Shown: positions 36,011-44,396 of the stretch, one piece after another
Numbering within the stretch: position 1 is the stretch's first letter
Layout: every line of letters starts with the position of its first letter
NCBI RefSeq assembly: GCF_900101965.1
Contig: NZ_FNAP01000001.1
Coordinates: forward strand, 1 to 64,000
DNA length: 64,000 nt
From: Rhodospira trueperi
GTDB lineage: Bacteria; Pseudomonadota; Alphaproteobacteria; Rhodospirillales; Rhodospirillaceae
Reading direction: 5' to 3'
Made by a program: the position numbers and the translations under genes
The notes under the pieces: generated by a model
Databases searched by the model: none
What the model was told of the DNA's origin: nothing
What the model saw: the letters and a program-made list of their open reading frames with translations, nothing else

Positions 36011-37090
36011 ATGATGAGCTTGATGCACGAAAAGCCGACCACCCTGGACCCCACCGTCGATTTTGACGTCGAGGGCGTCCAGCACGGATTCCTGCGTCTG
36101 CCCTGGAGCCGCGACGACAGCGCCTGGGGCAACCTGATGATCCCGGTGTGCGTTCTGAAGAATGGTCTGGGGCCGTCCGTGTTGCTGACGGGCGGCACCC
36201 ACGGCGACGAGTACGAGGGGCCGTTGGCCCTGGTGGATCTGGTGCTCAACCTTGATCCGGCCACCATCAGCGGGCGAATTATCGTCCTGCCGTTCCTGAA
36301 CTATCCGGCGTTCCGCGCCGGGCGGCGCACCTCGCCCATCGACGACGGCAACCTCAACCGCATGTTCCCGGGCGCCCCCGACGGCACGGTGACCCAGAAG
36401 ATCGCCGACTACGTTCAGCGCTATCTGCTGCCCATGAGCGATCTGGTGCTGGATCTCCACGCCGGCGGCTCGACGCTGGATTTCGTGCCCTTCGCGGCCT
36501 CGCATGTGCTGCCGGACAAGACCCAGGAGGCCCGCTGCGAGGCCGCCGCCGTGGCCTTCAACGCGCCCTTCACCGCCAAGGTGCTGGAGATCGACTCCGC
36601 CGGGATGCTGGACACCGCCGCCGAGGACGCCGGCAAGACCTTCGTCAGCACCGAGTTGCGAGGCGGCGGCACGTCCTCCGCCGAAAGCGTCCGCATCGCC
36701 CGCAAGGGGGTGCGCAACGTACTGATCCATGCCGGTGTTCTGGACGCCGAGCCGGTGGTGGAACCGTCGTCCAGCCTGACCATGCCGTCCATGGACTGCT
36801 TCACCTTCGCCGATGTCGACGGGCTGCTGGAAATGTGCGTGGACCTTGGCGAGACGGTGCGCGCCGGCGACCGGCTGGCGCGCGTCTGGCCGATGGACCG
36901 CACCGGCGTTGCCCCCCGGGACTACGTCGCCAAGCTGGACGGCATGCTGATCGGCCGCCACTTCCCCGGGGCGGCCAAGACCGGCGACTGTCTGGCGGTG
37001 CTGGGGGCCATCGACGAGGAAGCCCCGTCGCGCTCGTTCCGGCCGGAGGGCACCAGTGAGGGAATCGAGGGCGGCCCCCCGCTTGGTTGA
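36011..37090 (+). CDS. doeB: N-acetyl-L-2,4-diaminobutyrate deacetylase DoeB (EutE)
   Basis: A 359-residue zinc-dependent deacylase of the aspartoacylase/succinylglutamate desuccinylase family. It removes acetate from the DoeA product to give diaminobutyrate. The zinc site is LLTGGTHGDEYEGP (H and E) and VLDLHAGGS (second H). FDVEGVQHGFLRLPWSRDDS is typical of DoeB. The start is uncertain: GGGAGG at 35988-35993 lies 17 bases before this ATG but only 2 bases before a TTG at 35996. It is the last gene of the eut/doe operon. Confidence 0.9.
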   Translation: MMSLMHEKPTTLDPTVDFDVEGVQHGFLRLPWSRDDSAWGNLMIPVCVLKNGLGPSVLLTGGTHGDEYEGPLALVDLVLNLDPATISGRIIVLPFLNYPAFRAGRRTSPIDDGNLNRMFPGAPDGTVTQKIADYVQRYLLPMSDLVLDLHAGGSTLDFVPFAASHVLPDKTQEARCEAAAVAFNAPFTAKVLEIDSAGMLDTAAEDAGKTFVSTELRGGGTSSAESVRIARKGVRNVLIHAGVLDAEPVVEPSSSLTMPSMDCFTFADVDGLLEMCVDLGETVRAGDRLARVWPMDRTGVAPRDYVAKLDGMLIGRHFPGAAKTGDCLAVLGAIDEEAPSRSFRPEGTSEGIEGGPPLG

Positions 37091-37169
37091 GAGCGGGGAG
37101 GTCGGGGCGGGAGCGCGTGGACCTGAGTCCCGAAGACCCGCGCGGCGGGTGGCCGCCGGGCTGGCGGGG

Positions 37170-37376
37170 TCAGCCGAACGCCACGCCCGGCTTGACGCCC
37201 ATCTTTTTCAGGATCATGGCCAACGGGCAGAAGCCGGTGAAGGCCGCCTGCAGCATGTTGGCGCCGACGAAGGCGGAGATCCACAGCACCCAGTCGGCGG
37301 TGGTGAACAGGGCGATCAGCACGGTCACCAGAACCACGGTGCCGGCGAAGGCGAGAACAACGCGGTCGATGGACAT
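37170..37376 (-). CDS. DUF2892 small inner-membrane protein
   Basis: A 68-residue protein with two hydrophobic helices and the DUF2892 pattern (RVVLAFAGTVVL, then FVGANMLQAAFTGFCPLAMILKK). In several bacteria this domain is fused to or beside rhodanese and sulfur-oxidation proteins. A GGAGG Shine-Dalgarno precedes the ATG. It is the last gene of the minus-strand fcc/cytochrome operon, which supports a role in sulfur or redox metabolism; the exact function is unknown. Confidence 0.8.
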   Translation of the reverse strand: MSIDRVVLAFAGTVVLVTVLIALFTTADWVLWISAFVGANMLQAAFTGFCPLAMILKKMGVKPGVAFG

Positions 37377-37426
37377 GTCTCGGGTCCTCCGGATGGGACG
37401 GGCGCGGGCGCAAGGCCCGCGCAAGT

Positions 37427-38800
37427 TCAGCGTTTGTTGGTCGGCAGGGTTTCCGCGAAGGCCAGGATGCCGGCGGCGGTGTCGAGCCCCATGGCGCGCA
37501 GCGGCGGCATGTCCTCGCCGGGGTGGCCGTTGAAGACACTGTGCAGCGCGTGCTGCGGCTGGCTGGTCACCGCGCGGCCCAGCGGCGACATGGTGCGCAC
37601 CGCCCGACCGTCGGCGCCGTGGCAGGTGGCGCAGATGGTGTGATAGTGCCCCTCGAACGCGGCGCCGTCGGACTCGAAATGTCCGCTTTCAGGGTCGATC
37701 CGGGGTGCCATGTCGATCTGCCCCTTGCTGACGAAGGTGGCCAGATCGGCGATGTCGCGCACGGACAGCAGCCGGTCGTACCCGTGGGTCTCGTCGGTCA
37801 GGACGGCCGCGATCTCCTCGGGGTCGGCGCCGGCCATGCCGTCGATCCCCTTGAAGGGCGGCAGGTCCTCTCCGCCGACGGCGCGACCGTTCGCGCCCTG
37901 ATAATCCCAGCCGTGGCAACTGGCGCAGCGCCAACTGCTGCGCTGGGCGCGGGCCAGGGCGTTGCCGCCGGCGTCCTCGGCGTCGGCGCGCCGGTCCTCG
38001 GGCCAGGTCGGGTGCCAGCCGTCCGGGACCGTGCGGCCGGCCTCCTCGTACCATGTGTCGTAAAGGCGGCCGCCGCGCACGACGGCGGCGATTTCGGGAC
38101 GGCGGGGCAGGGTCTGCATGTACGCGAGGGTGTTGGCCAGCACCTTGGTGTCAAGGACACGCAGCGGCGGCATGCTACCGTTGGGGTGCCCGTTCAGCAT
38201 GATGTGCAGGGCGTGTTCCGGTTCGGCGCGGCTGAAGGCGCCGAGCGGCGGCATTTCGGTGACGCCCATGCCGTCGGCGCCGTGGCAGCCGGCGCAGATG
38301 GACTGGAAGTACACCGCGCCCTGCTCGGCGTCGCCGCGCGCCTGACCGCTGGCCGGGTGGATCCACTGGTCCATGATGACCTGTCCCTGGGTGACGAACA
38401 GGGCCAGATCCTGCAGGTCCTCTTCGTCCATATAGGTGCCGTACCCGTGGGTCTCGTCGCCCAGGATGGCCATCACCTGATTGGGGTCGCCCCCGGCGAA
38501 TGCCTTGATGCCCACCTCCGTTCCGCCGGAGGTGCCATGCGTGCCGCGATAGTCCCACCCGTGACAGGTGAAGCAGCGGCCCTCGCCAGCGGCGGCGGCG
38601 CCGTGAATCTCGGGCTCCGGCAGGTGGGAGATGTGGCGGTCGTGGACGTCCAGTTCCTTGCGCCAGTTGTCGTACAGGCGCCCGCCGCGCGCGATGTCGG
38701 AGGCAATTTCCTCAGCCGAGGCGGGAGACACGGGCATGCCGACGGTCACGGCCGACAGCACCAGGACGGCGGTCCACGGGAAACGAGAGGTGCGTGTCAT
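37427..38800 (-). CDS. Periplasmic tetraheme c-type cytochrome made of two diheme repeats
   Basis: A 457-residue exported protein with a Sec signal (about 1-29). It has four CxxCH heme motifs in order CFTCH, CAGCH, CASCH, CATCH. The two halves are clearly duplicated: each has RGGRLYD, a WDYRG or WDYQG block, DETHGYD or DETHGYG, and a GHP..MPPLR block. Several histidine and methionine residues are available as distal ligands. It should carry electrons in the periplasm from the upstream flavocytochrome and NapC-type proteins. Its start overlaps the stop of the NapC-like gene (ATGA) and has a strong GGAGGGG upstream. Confidence 0.88.
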   Translation of the reverse strand: MTRTSRFPWTAVLVLSAVTVGMPVSPASAEEIASDIARGGRLYDNWRKELDVHDRHISHLPEPEIHGAAAAGEGRCFTCHGWDYRGTHGTSGGTEVGIKAFAGGDPNQVMAILGDETHGYGTYMDEEDLQDLALFVTQGQVIMDQWIHPASGQARGDAEQGAVYFQSICAGCHGADGMGVTEMPPLGAFSRAEPEHALHIMLNGHPNGSMPPLRVLDTKVLANTLAYMQTLPRRPEIAAVVRGGRLYDTWYEEAGRTVPDGWHPTWPEDRRADAEDAGGNALARAQRSSWRCASCHGWDYQGANGRAVGGEDLPPFKGIDGMAGADPEEIAAVLTDETHGYDRLLSVRDIADLATFVSKGQIDMAPRIDPESGHFESDGAAFEGHYHTICATCHGADGRAVRTMSPLGRAVTSQPQHALHSVFNGHPGEDMPPLRAMGLDTAAGILAFAETLPTNKR

Positions 38801-39399
38801 CCTTCATACCCCTCCGGAAGTTCATGAACGATGCCCTTGTGGCATTCAATGCAGTGGCGACCTTCCATCATGGCCTCCGGGTGGTTGATTTCGGCGCGGC
38901 GGCCCTGCTCGTACAGGTCCATGGCGGCGAAGTCGTGACATTCCCGGCATTCGCGGGACTCGGTGGCCTCCATCTTGGCCCAGACGCGTTCCGCCATTTC
39001 CAGGCGGTGGTCCTCGAACTTCTCGCGGGTGTCGATGGTGCCCAGGATGTTGTGCCACAGGTCCTTGGAGGCGACGATCTTGGCCATCAGCTTGGGGAAG
39101 AAGGCGCGCGGGACATGACAGTCGGCGCAATCGACCCGGATCCCCGTGCGGTTGGAATAGTGGATGGAGGTTTTATACTCGGCGTAGGGGCCGACCTCCA
39201 TCTCATGGCACGAGATGCAGAATTCGGTGGTGTTGGTCACCTTGGCGAACACGCTGAACCCACCATAGAAGCCCCCGAAAGCGACCAGGATCCCCAGGAT
39301 GAAGATGGTGGTGCTGGCGGTGGTGGCGAACGGATTGCGCCACAGCCGGCGGAACAGACCCCGCCGGGGCGGCTTGTCGGACGGATCGGACGCGGTCAT
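38797..39399 (-). CDS. NapC/NirT-type tetraheme membrane cytochrome
   Basis: A 200-residue protein with one N-terminal membrane helix (about 25-48) and four CxxCH motifs: CISCH, CADCH, CRECH, CIECH. Spacing and the conserved SIHYSNRTGIRVDCADCHVP match NapC/NirT quinol dehydrogenases, which link the quinone pool to periplasmic acceptors. Between fccB and a second tetraheme cytochrome, it may work in reverse and pass sulfide electrons to quinone, or deliver quinol electrons outward. A GGAGG Shine-Dalgarno is present. Confidence 0.9.
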   Translation of the reverse strand: MTASDPSDKPPRRGLFRRLWRNPFATTASTTIFILGILVAFGGFYGGFSVFAKVTNTTEFCISCHEMEVGPYAEYKTSIHYSNRTGIRVDCADCHVPRAFFPKLMAKIVASKDLWHNILGTIDTREKFEDHRLEMAERVWAKMEATESRECRECHDFAAMDLYEQGRRAEINHPEAMMEGRHCIECHKGIVHELPEGYEG

Positions 39400-39479
39400 C
39401 GGGCCTCCTGGCGCATCGGGCGCGGCTTGAACACCAAACGCGAACGTTCTGAACCTAAAACAATGGTCCGAATGCCGAC

Positions 39480-39505
39480 GGCGGATGAGTCTGGACTCAT
39501 CCGCC
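39480..39505. other. Perfect 11-bp hairpin in the fccB-napC gap
   Basis: GGCGGATGAGT (39480-39490), a 4-nt loop, and the exact complement (39495-39505). On the plus strand it is followed by GTTTT, like an intrinsic terminator, but the flanking genes all run on the minus strand. It could partly terminate or process the fcc operon RNA. Confidence 0.5.
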
Positions 39506-39683
39506 GTTTTGCACCGGCCCGCTTCCGCACCCGGTCATCGGACAACCATACACTGGTTCGGCTCGGGTAGGGGAGGGGGTCGGTCCTGAGCCATCACCGG
39601 TCGCCGTCGGAAACCGTGGGCACGGAGACTGAGGGGCGGGCATCATCCGCATGCCCACCCCTCGTCCGCATGGCGCCGGGAGA

Positions 39684-40982
39684 TCAGCCCCAGCAGTCCG
39701 CCTTCATGTTCTCGAACCAGCTGTGCGCGTAGAACATTTCGCGCCGACGGGAGTCGGCCCCGGCGTCGATCGGCGAGACGCCTCCGGCGCCCTCGACCGG
39801 CACCAGCTTGTTCTCGAAGTCGTCGTAGTTGTAGACGGCGGCCACCGAGAAGCCATGCTCCGGGCCACCGATGGAGTAGCAGGCGTTCGCCAGCGTCGGC
39901 ATCGGCGGTTCTTGACCCATGGACAGGGCCAGCGCGCTGGCGGCGGTGGCCTTGGCCTGGGAGTTGGCGCTGGCGCCGGACTTCGGCATGGCCGCCGCGA
40001 TGGAGGCGTCGCCGAGCACATGAATGCCGGGAACGGCGAGGGACTCGAACGTGCCCTTGTTCACCGGCGCCCAGTCGCCGCCTTCAAGCAGGCCGGTGCT
40101 GCGGGCGATGGCGCCCGCGCTTTGCGGCGGGATGAGGTTGACGACATCGCCCTTGAAGGTGCCGGCCCCGGCGGTGGTGACCTCCATGGTCTCGGTGTTG
40201 ACGCCGGTCACGGTGCCGCCGTCGGACTTGGAGACCCACTCGATCAGGCTGTTGTCGGTGCCGTAGCCGTAGAACATCTCCCAGGCCTGCGTGAACAGCG
40301 GCATCTTGGAGAACTTGTCCTTGGCGTCCAGGACCAGGACCTTGGACTTCGGCTTGTGCTGCTTGAGGTAGTTGGCGATCAGGCTGATGCGCTCGTAAGG
40401 GCCGGGCGGGCAGCGGAACGGATTGTCGGGCGGGGCGACAATGACCGTACCGCCGTCCTCCATGGCCTCCAACTGGCTGCGCAGCAGCGTGGTCTGCGGG
40501 CCGGCCTTCCAGGCGTGCGGCATGATCTCGGCCGCCTCGGCCGAATACCCCTCGACGGCGTCGTACTTGAAGTCGATGCCAGGCGCGACGATGCAGCGGT
40601 CGAACGCCACGCTTTCGCCGCCTTGGGTGGTGACGGTCTTGCCTTCCGGGTCGATGGCCGTGACCAGGTCGTGGATCACGGTGATCCCGTGGCCGCTCAG
40701 GCCGTCATAACCCACCTGGATGGTGGAGAAGTCGCGCAGGCCGCCCAACACTTCATTGCTCATGAAGCAGGTGGTGTAGGTTGGGTTGGCCTCGATTAGG
40801 GTGACCTCGGCGGCGGGCGCGTACCGCTTCAGGTACTTGGCGGCCGTGGCGCCGCCGGGACCGCCGCCGACGATGACGAATCGGGGTGCGGCGGCGCGAG
40901 CGATATGGGGCAGGCCGACCACGCCCACGGCGGTGGCGGCGGCGGTGGTGCGGAGAAATCCGCGACGGGTGGAATGCATCAT
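39684..40982 (-). CDS. fccB: Flavocytochrome c sulfide dehydrogenase, flavoprotein subunit
   Basis: A 432-residue FAD protein that oxidises sulfide to sulfur or polysulfide and passes electrons to FccA. A Tat-type signal (STRRGFLRTTAAA) precedes the FAD loop FVIVGGGPGGATAAKYLKRY. Redox-active cysteines are present at YTTCFMSNEVLGG and in FRCPPGPYERISLIANYL. The IHVLGDASIAAAMPKSG block and the C-terminal FCSD flavin-binding region are present. I use the ATG at 40982, with GAGGGA upstream, rather than the GTG at 40997 overlapping fccA. Confidence 0.92.
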   Translation of the reverse strand: MMHSTRRGFLRTTAAATAVGVVGLPHIARAAAPRFVIVGGGPGGATAAKYLKRYAPAAEVTLIEANPTYTTCFMSNEVLGGLRDFSTIQVGYDGLSGHGITVIHDLVTAIDPEGKTVTTQGGESVAFDRCIVAPGIDFKYDAVEGYSAEAAEIMPHAWKAGPQTTLLRSQLEAMEDGGTVIVAPPDNPFRCPPGPYERISLIANYLKQHKPKSKVLVLDAKDKFSKMPLFTQAWEMFYGYGTDNSLIEWVSKSDGGTVTGVNTETMEVTTAGAGTFKGDVVNLIPPQSAGAIARSTGLLEGGDWAPVNKGTFESLAVPGIHVLGDASIAAAMPKSGASANSQAKATAASALALSMGQEPPMPTLANACYSIGGPEHGFSVAAVYNYDDFENKLVPVEGAGGVSPIDAGADSRRREMFYAHSWFENMKADCWG

Positions 40983-40993
40983 GGTCGCGTCCC

Positions 40994-41614
40994 TCACTGC
41001 ACGCTGGCGTAGTAGTTGAGGATCTTCTCGAAACCCTCTTCACCATGGTCGTCCATCAGTTCGCGGAACTTCCGCGCCTGACGGCGTTCCATCTCGCGCG
41101 CCTCGCTGAGGAAGTCGGCGACGGAGAACCGCATGTACTGGAGCTTCTGCCCGGCCAGGATACCCACGCCCTCGCCGTCGCGGCCCTCGTTCTCGTGGCA
41201 CGATTCGCAATACTCAGCGGCCAGTTCCTTGCCTTCGGCCACCACGCTCTCGTCGATCCAGGGCTGCGGCGGGCGCTCGAACGGCTTGCCGCCGAAGTAC
41301 GCCGCCAGGGCCTGGATCTGGTCCTCGGTGTAGCCGCGCGCGACCCGGCCCATGACCGTGGCGGGATTGGACCCGTCCTGGTAAGTGACCATCATATACG
41401 CGAACTGGTCTTCGGGCATGCCGGCGATGGACGGAATCGCCTCGCCGATACCGTTGCCGTCCGTGCCATGGCAGTAGGTGCAGGCGCCGGCCATCACCTC
41501 GACCGTCATGTCCTCGGTCTCATCGGCCTGAGCCAGGGCGGGCATTGCCGTGGCGGCGAACGCCACCACCAGGGTCGCCGCCCAACGGCGCGTCCCCTGC
41601 TGTCGTGCTCCCAT
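40994..41614 (-). CDS. fccA: Flavocytochrome c sulfide dehydrogenase, diheme cytochrome subunit
   Basis: A 206-residue periplasmic cytochrome with a Sec signal (cleavage near ALAQA) and two heme motifs, CTYCH and CESCH, in two cytochrome c4-like domains. The DGNGIGEAIPSIAGMPEDQFA segment is typical of FccA. It receives electrons from FccB. It is the first gene of the minus-strand operon fccA-fccB-napC-like-tetraheme-DUF2892. The region upstream (41615-41815) is AT-richer and should contain the promoter. Confidence 0.9.
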   Translation of the reverse strand: MGARQQGTRRWAATLVVAFAATAMPALAQADETEDMTVEVMAGACTYCHGTDGNGIGEAIPSIAGMPEDQFAYMMVTYQDGSNPATVMGRVARGYTEDQIQALAAYFGGKPFERPPQPWIDESVVAEGKELAAEYCESCHENEGRDGEGVGILAGQKLQYMRFSVADFLSEAREMERRQARKFRELMDDHGEEGFEKILNYYASVQ

Positions 41615-41815
41615 CTCGTAACCTCCCCGATTGATTCATTGAGCGTTTGTTCCACCCTGACGTTCAACCGCAGGATGGTTGTTTCGTTTCCCGACAAAGA
41701 CCGGGCGCGCAATAAGGTTTCAAGCTCATTGCGGATTGTCAACCCATTGAATGAGAAAATGCTAATTCGAAACGGTGGGCGCGATCAATCATGGAATGCG
41801 GAGCGAGAAATCAGG

Positions 41816-41968
41816 TTACCCGCCGATCAGGGCAGTGGCGAGGGCGAGCGCCTGCTCCAGGGGCAGCCGTCCCGTGGCCACGCCGACGCTCAGCGCGGCC
41901 AGGGCGGCGACGGCGACGATGGCGGCGGGCCAGGTCCAGGAGCGGCGGCGGTCGGGAAACGGGCTCAT
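41816..41968 (-). CDS. 50-residue single-helix membrane protein
   Basis: A short coupled gene. Its ATG overlaps the stop of the winged-helix gene (ATGA) and it ends with TAA at 41816. It has a basic N-terminus (MSPFPDRRRSW), one hydrophobic helix (WPAAIVAVAALAALSVGVATG) and a short amphipathic tail. I do not recognise a family. The coupling suggests it belongs to the same cassette, possibly as a small membrane effector or holin-like peptide, which is speculative. Confidence 0.6.
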   Translation of the reverse strand: MSPFPDRRRSWTWPAAIVAVAALAALSVGVATGRLPLEQALALATALIGG

Positions 41969-42996
41969 GGGATGCTCCATGCTGTACAGGGGGGGCAGGA
42001 GGCGGAATCGGGGCGGGTCTCATCCAGGCCCAGCGCCTTGATCACCGCGATGGCGCGTGGGGTACGGACGACGCGGGTTTCGGTGGGCGTGTTGGCGGGG
42101 CGACGTTGGGCGCGGTGTCGTTCAATCAGCCCCGCGCCCTGGAGTTCCTGGAGGATTTCCGACATCAGCAGCGGATCAACCCGGGCGCGGACCGACAGGT
42201 CCCGGGCGGTGCGCGGCGTGTCCTCCAGGGCCAGCAAGACCCGCCGGGCCATGGCGCTGACGGGCGCGACGCCGGTCAGGGGGCGGCCGCCCCGGACCTC
42301 GCCCGCATAGGCCGGCGGAACCTTTCGCCCGCGTCCGGCGGCGAGAAAGGCGGCGATCTGGGCGCGCTCATCGTCGGGCCGTTCGGAGTCGTTCGTGATC
42401 AGGTCGCGCCGCATGGGGCCGGGATCCGGCACCTCTGCGTCGGGTGAAGCGGACCGGACGGTCGGCGCGGCGGACGGTTCGGGAACCGGGGGAGACAGAG
42501 CCGCATCGGTGATGGCGCGCAGTCGGCGCAGGCGGTGGCGCACGCTGGATGGGGTTCGGCCCAGGCGGGTCGCCATGGTGGCCAGATCAAGGCCCTCGTC
42601 GGCGAGGCGCAGCAGGATGGCGTCCGAACCGTTGCCCCAGCCCTCGGCGTAGGCGGCGCCGGCACGGGCGTGACCGCTGGCGCGGGACCAATCGGTGCGG
42701 GCGCCGGTCTCCAGAAGAGTGATCCGTCGACGCTGTCCCTCGGACTCGACGGCGATGAGGCCGGCCTGTCGAAGTAGGGCGAGGTTCTTCCGTACCCCGT
42801 CCGGGCTGGCCAGGTTCAGGGCGTCCATGAGGGCGAAATTGCTGGGGCACGGGGCGCCGTCTTGGGCGGCCTCGATGAGCAGGCCCAGCATCGTTCGAGC
42901 CTGAACCGGAAGGGAGTGGCCTGGACGGGGTCGAATCGGTTCATCGTTGACTTGGATGACCGGGTTCGGTGGAAGAGAAGGCGGGCAATCGAACAT
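41965..42996 (-). CDS. Two-domain winged-helix DNA-binding protein, unassigned
   Basis: A 343-residue protein. The N-terminal part (about 30-100) is a winged helix-turn-helix (MLGLLIEAAQ, SPDGVRKNLALLRQAGLI, and a wing EGQRRRITLL). A sigma-like or homeodomain-like helix pair is at about 135-160 (DLATMATRLGRTPSSVRHRLRRL), and a second winged helix is near the C-terminus (TARDLSVRARVDPLLMSEILQELQGAGLI). No enzyme motif is seen. It is divergent from an S24-type repressor 170 bp away, a phage-like control arrangement. The start codon is not certain. Confidence 0.65.
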   Translation of the reverse strand: MFDCPPSLPPNPVIQVNDEPIRPRPGHSLPVQARTMLGLLIEAAQDGAPCPSNFALMDALNLASPDGVRKNLALLRQAGLIAVESEGQRRRITLLETGARTDWSRASGHARAGAAYAEGWGNGSDAILLRLADEGLDLATMATRLGRTPSSVRHRLRRLRAITDAALSPPVPEPSAAPTVRSASPDAEVPDPGPMRRDLITNDSERPDDERAQIAAFLAAGRGRKVPPAYAGEVRGGRPLTGVAPVSAMARRVLLALEDTPRTARDLSVRARVDPLLMSEILQELQGAGLIERHRAQRRPANTPTETRVVRTPRAIAVIKALGLDETRPDSASCPPCTAWSIP

Positions 42997-43104
42997 CGGG
43001 GGGTGGTCCTCGCGTGGATCGTCGGGTGTCGCCTTGGGACCCGGACGGGATGCCAGGGCTTGGGTGGGGTGCGCGGTCGTTCATGAAATGTTCTCCTCTC
43101 AGGG

Positions 43105-43155
43105 TGCAAAATGTACCGCGTCGGTCAAGTGGAAACACCGAGCGTACCGTGGTAC
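43105..43155. promoter_or_regulatory. Probable operator sites of the S24-type repressor
   Basis: A perfect GTACC-GT-GGTAC palindrome (43144-43155) and a half site TGCAAAATGTACC (43105-43117) lie between the divergent genes. Nearly the same 13-mer, TGCAGAATGTACC, recurs inside the repressor gene at 43401-43413. The spacing and repetition suggest autoregulation. Confidence 0.5.
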
Positions 43156-43165
43156 ACTGGGCACC

Positions 43166-43927
43166 ATGGACACGCCCGCTGACAGACTCAAACAGGCTCG
43201 CGCCGTCGCCGGCTTCAAGACCGCGACCGACGCCGCCCTTCGATTCGGCTGGAATGTCAATACTTACAAGAGCCATGAGAACGGGCAGCGCAACCTGCGG
43301 GTCGACAAGGTCGAGCAGTACGCGGCCGCGTTCGGCGTGCCGCCGGCGTGGCTGCAGTTCGGCGGCAGCCTGACGGGACAGGTTGATGGGGTGAGTGCGG
43401 TGCAGAATGTACCAGAGACAACGCTTGAGCCGAGTGCGTCTTCTCCATCGGGAGGGGGCGAGGACGGGGCGTCAGTTTCCTGCCGAGAGGATGATGTGGA
43501 GATCGGCGACTTGACCACGGACGGGCTGGTCGGGGACCGCGATTTTCCAGTGTACGGGTCAGCCCTGGGCGGGCCGGACGGGGAAATGATCGTCAGCTAT
43601 GATCCCATCGAGTGGGCCCGGCGGCCGGGTCCCCTGATGGGCGTGAGGAACGGATTCGGCTTTTATATGATCGGGGAGAGCATGTCCCCGGCCTTCGAGC
43701 CCGGAGACATGATCCTGTGTCATCCCACGCGGCCTCCCCTGCCGGGGCAGGATGTTCTGGTCATCGTGCGCGCCGGAACCGGCGAGGCGGCGCTGGTCAA
43801 GCGTCTCTTGCGTCTGGACGAGCGCGGCGTGCGCCTGCGCCAGTTCAATCCGGCGCGTGAATTCGAGGTGCCCCGCGAGGATCTGGTCAGTGTGCATCTC
43901 GTGGTGGGCAAGTACAGCCGGCGGTAG
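43166..43927 (+). CDS. CI/LexA-like XRE repressor with S24 peptidase domain
   Basis: A 253-residue repressor. The N-terminal XRE helix-turn-helix (DRLKQARAVAGFKTATDAAL, then VNTYKSHENGQRNL) binds DNA. After a flexible linker comes an S24/LexA-type C-domain with the catalytic serine in IGESMSPAFEPGD and the lysine in AALVKRLLRL. The usual Ala-Gly cleavage dipeptide is not evident; the region reads YGSALGGPDGEM. It may therefore respond to RecA poorly or be an uncleavable relative. It is divergent from the winged-helix gene and probably controls it. Confidence 0.85.
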   Translation: MDTPADRLKQARAVAGFKTATDAALRFGWNVNTYKSHENGQRNLRVDKVEQYAAAFGVPPAWLQFGGSLTGQVDGVSAVQNVPETTLEPSASSPSGGGEDGASVSCREDDVEIGDLTTDGLVGDRDFPVYGSALGGPDGEMIVSYDPIEWARRPGPLMGVRNGFGFYMIGESMSPAFEPGDMILCHPTRPPLPGQDVLVIVRAGTGEAALVKRLLRLDERGVRLRQFNPAREFEVPREDLVSVHLVVGKYSRR

Positions 43928-43977
43928 GGGGGGCGCCGCCCTTCGGGCAAGCCACCCCTCCCGTGACCGCGCGCGGC

Positions 43978-44292
43978 TTAGATCACCGACTCCACCCACT
44001 CGAACAGCTTGCTCTTCGGAAGGGCGCCGATCTTGGTGGCGATCACCTGCCCGTCCTTGAAGACCATCAGCGTCGGAATGCCCCGAACGCCGTACTTGTT
44101 GGGCGTACCGGGGTTTTCGTCGATGTTGATCTTGGCGACCGTCACGCGCTCGCCCATGGACTGGTCCATTTCCTCCAGCGCGGGCGCGATCTGGCGGCAG
44201 GGGCCGCACCATTCGGCCCAGAAATCAACCAGAACCGGCGCGTCGGCCTTCAGAACGTCCTCTTCGAACGAGGAATCGGAAACGTGTTTCAT
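43978..44292 (-). CDS. trxA: Thioredoxin
   Basis: A 104-residue thioredoxin with the active site [13 protein letters not shown] and the cis-proline loop [12 protein letters not shown]. Length and sequence are typical of the main cytoplasmic TrxA, a general disulfide reductant. It lies downstream of the Smr and lutC genes on the same strand, with its own probable leader of about 100 bp. Confidence 0.95.
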   Translation of the reverse strand: MKHVSDSSFEEDVLKADAPVLVDFWAEWCGPCRQIAPALEEMDQSMGERVTVAKINIDENPGTPNKYGVRGIPTLMVFKDGQVIATKIGALPKSKLFEWVESVI

Positions 44293-44396
44293 GAAGCGTG
44301 TCCTTTGAAAGGAAGCGGGTCAGAACGGGCCTCCCGATGTTCGGGCGCCGATGTCGATCCAGTTGCGGCAAATCTAGGATCGCGACACGAGGAGCG

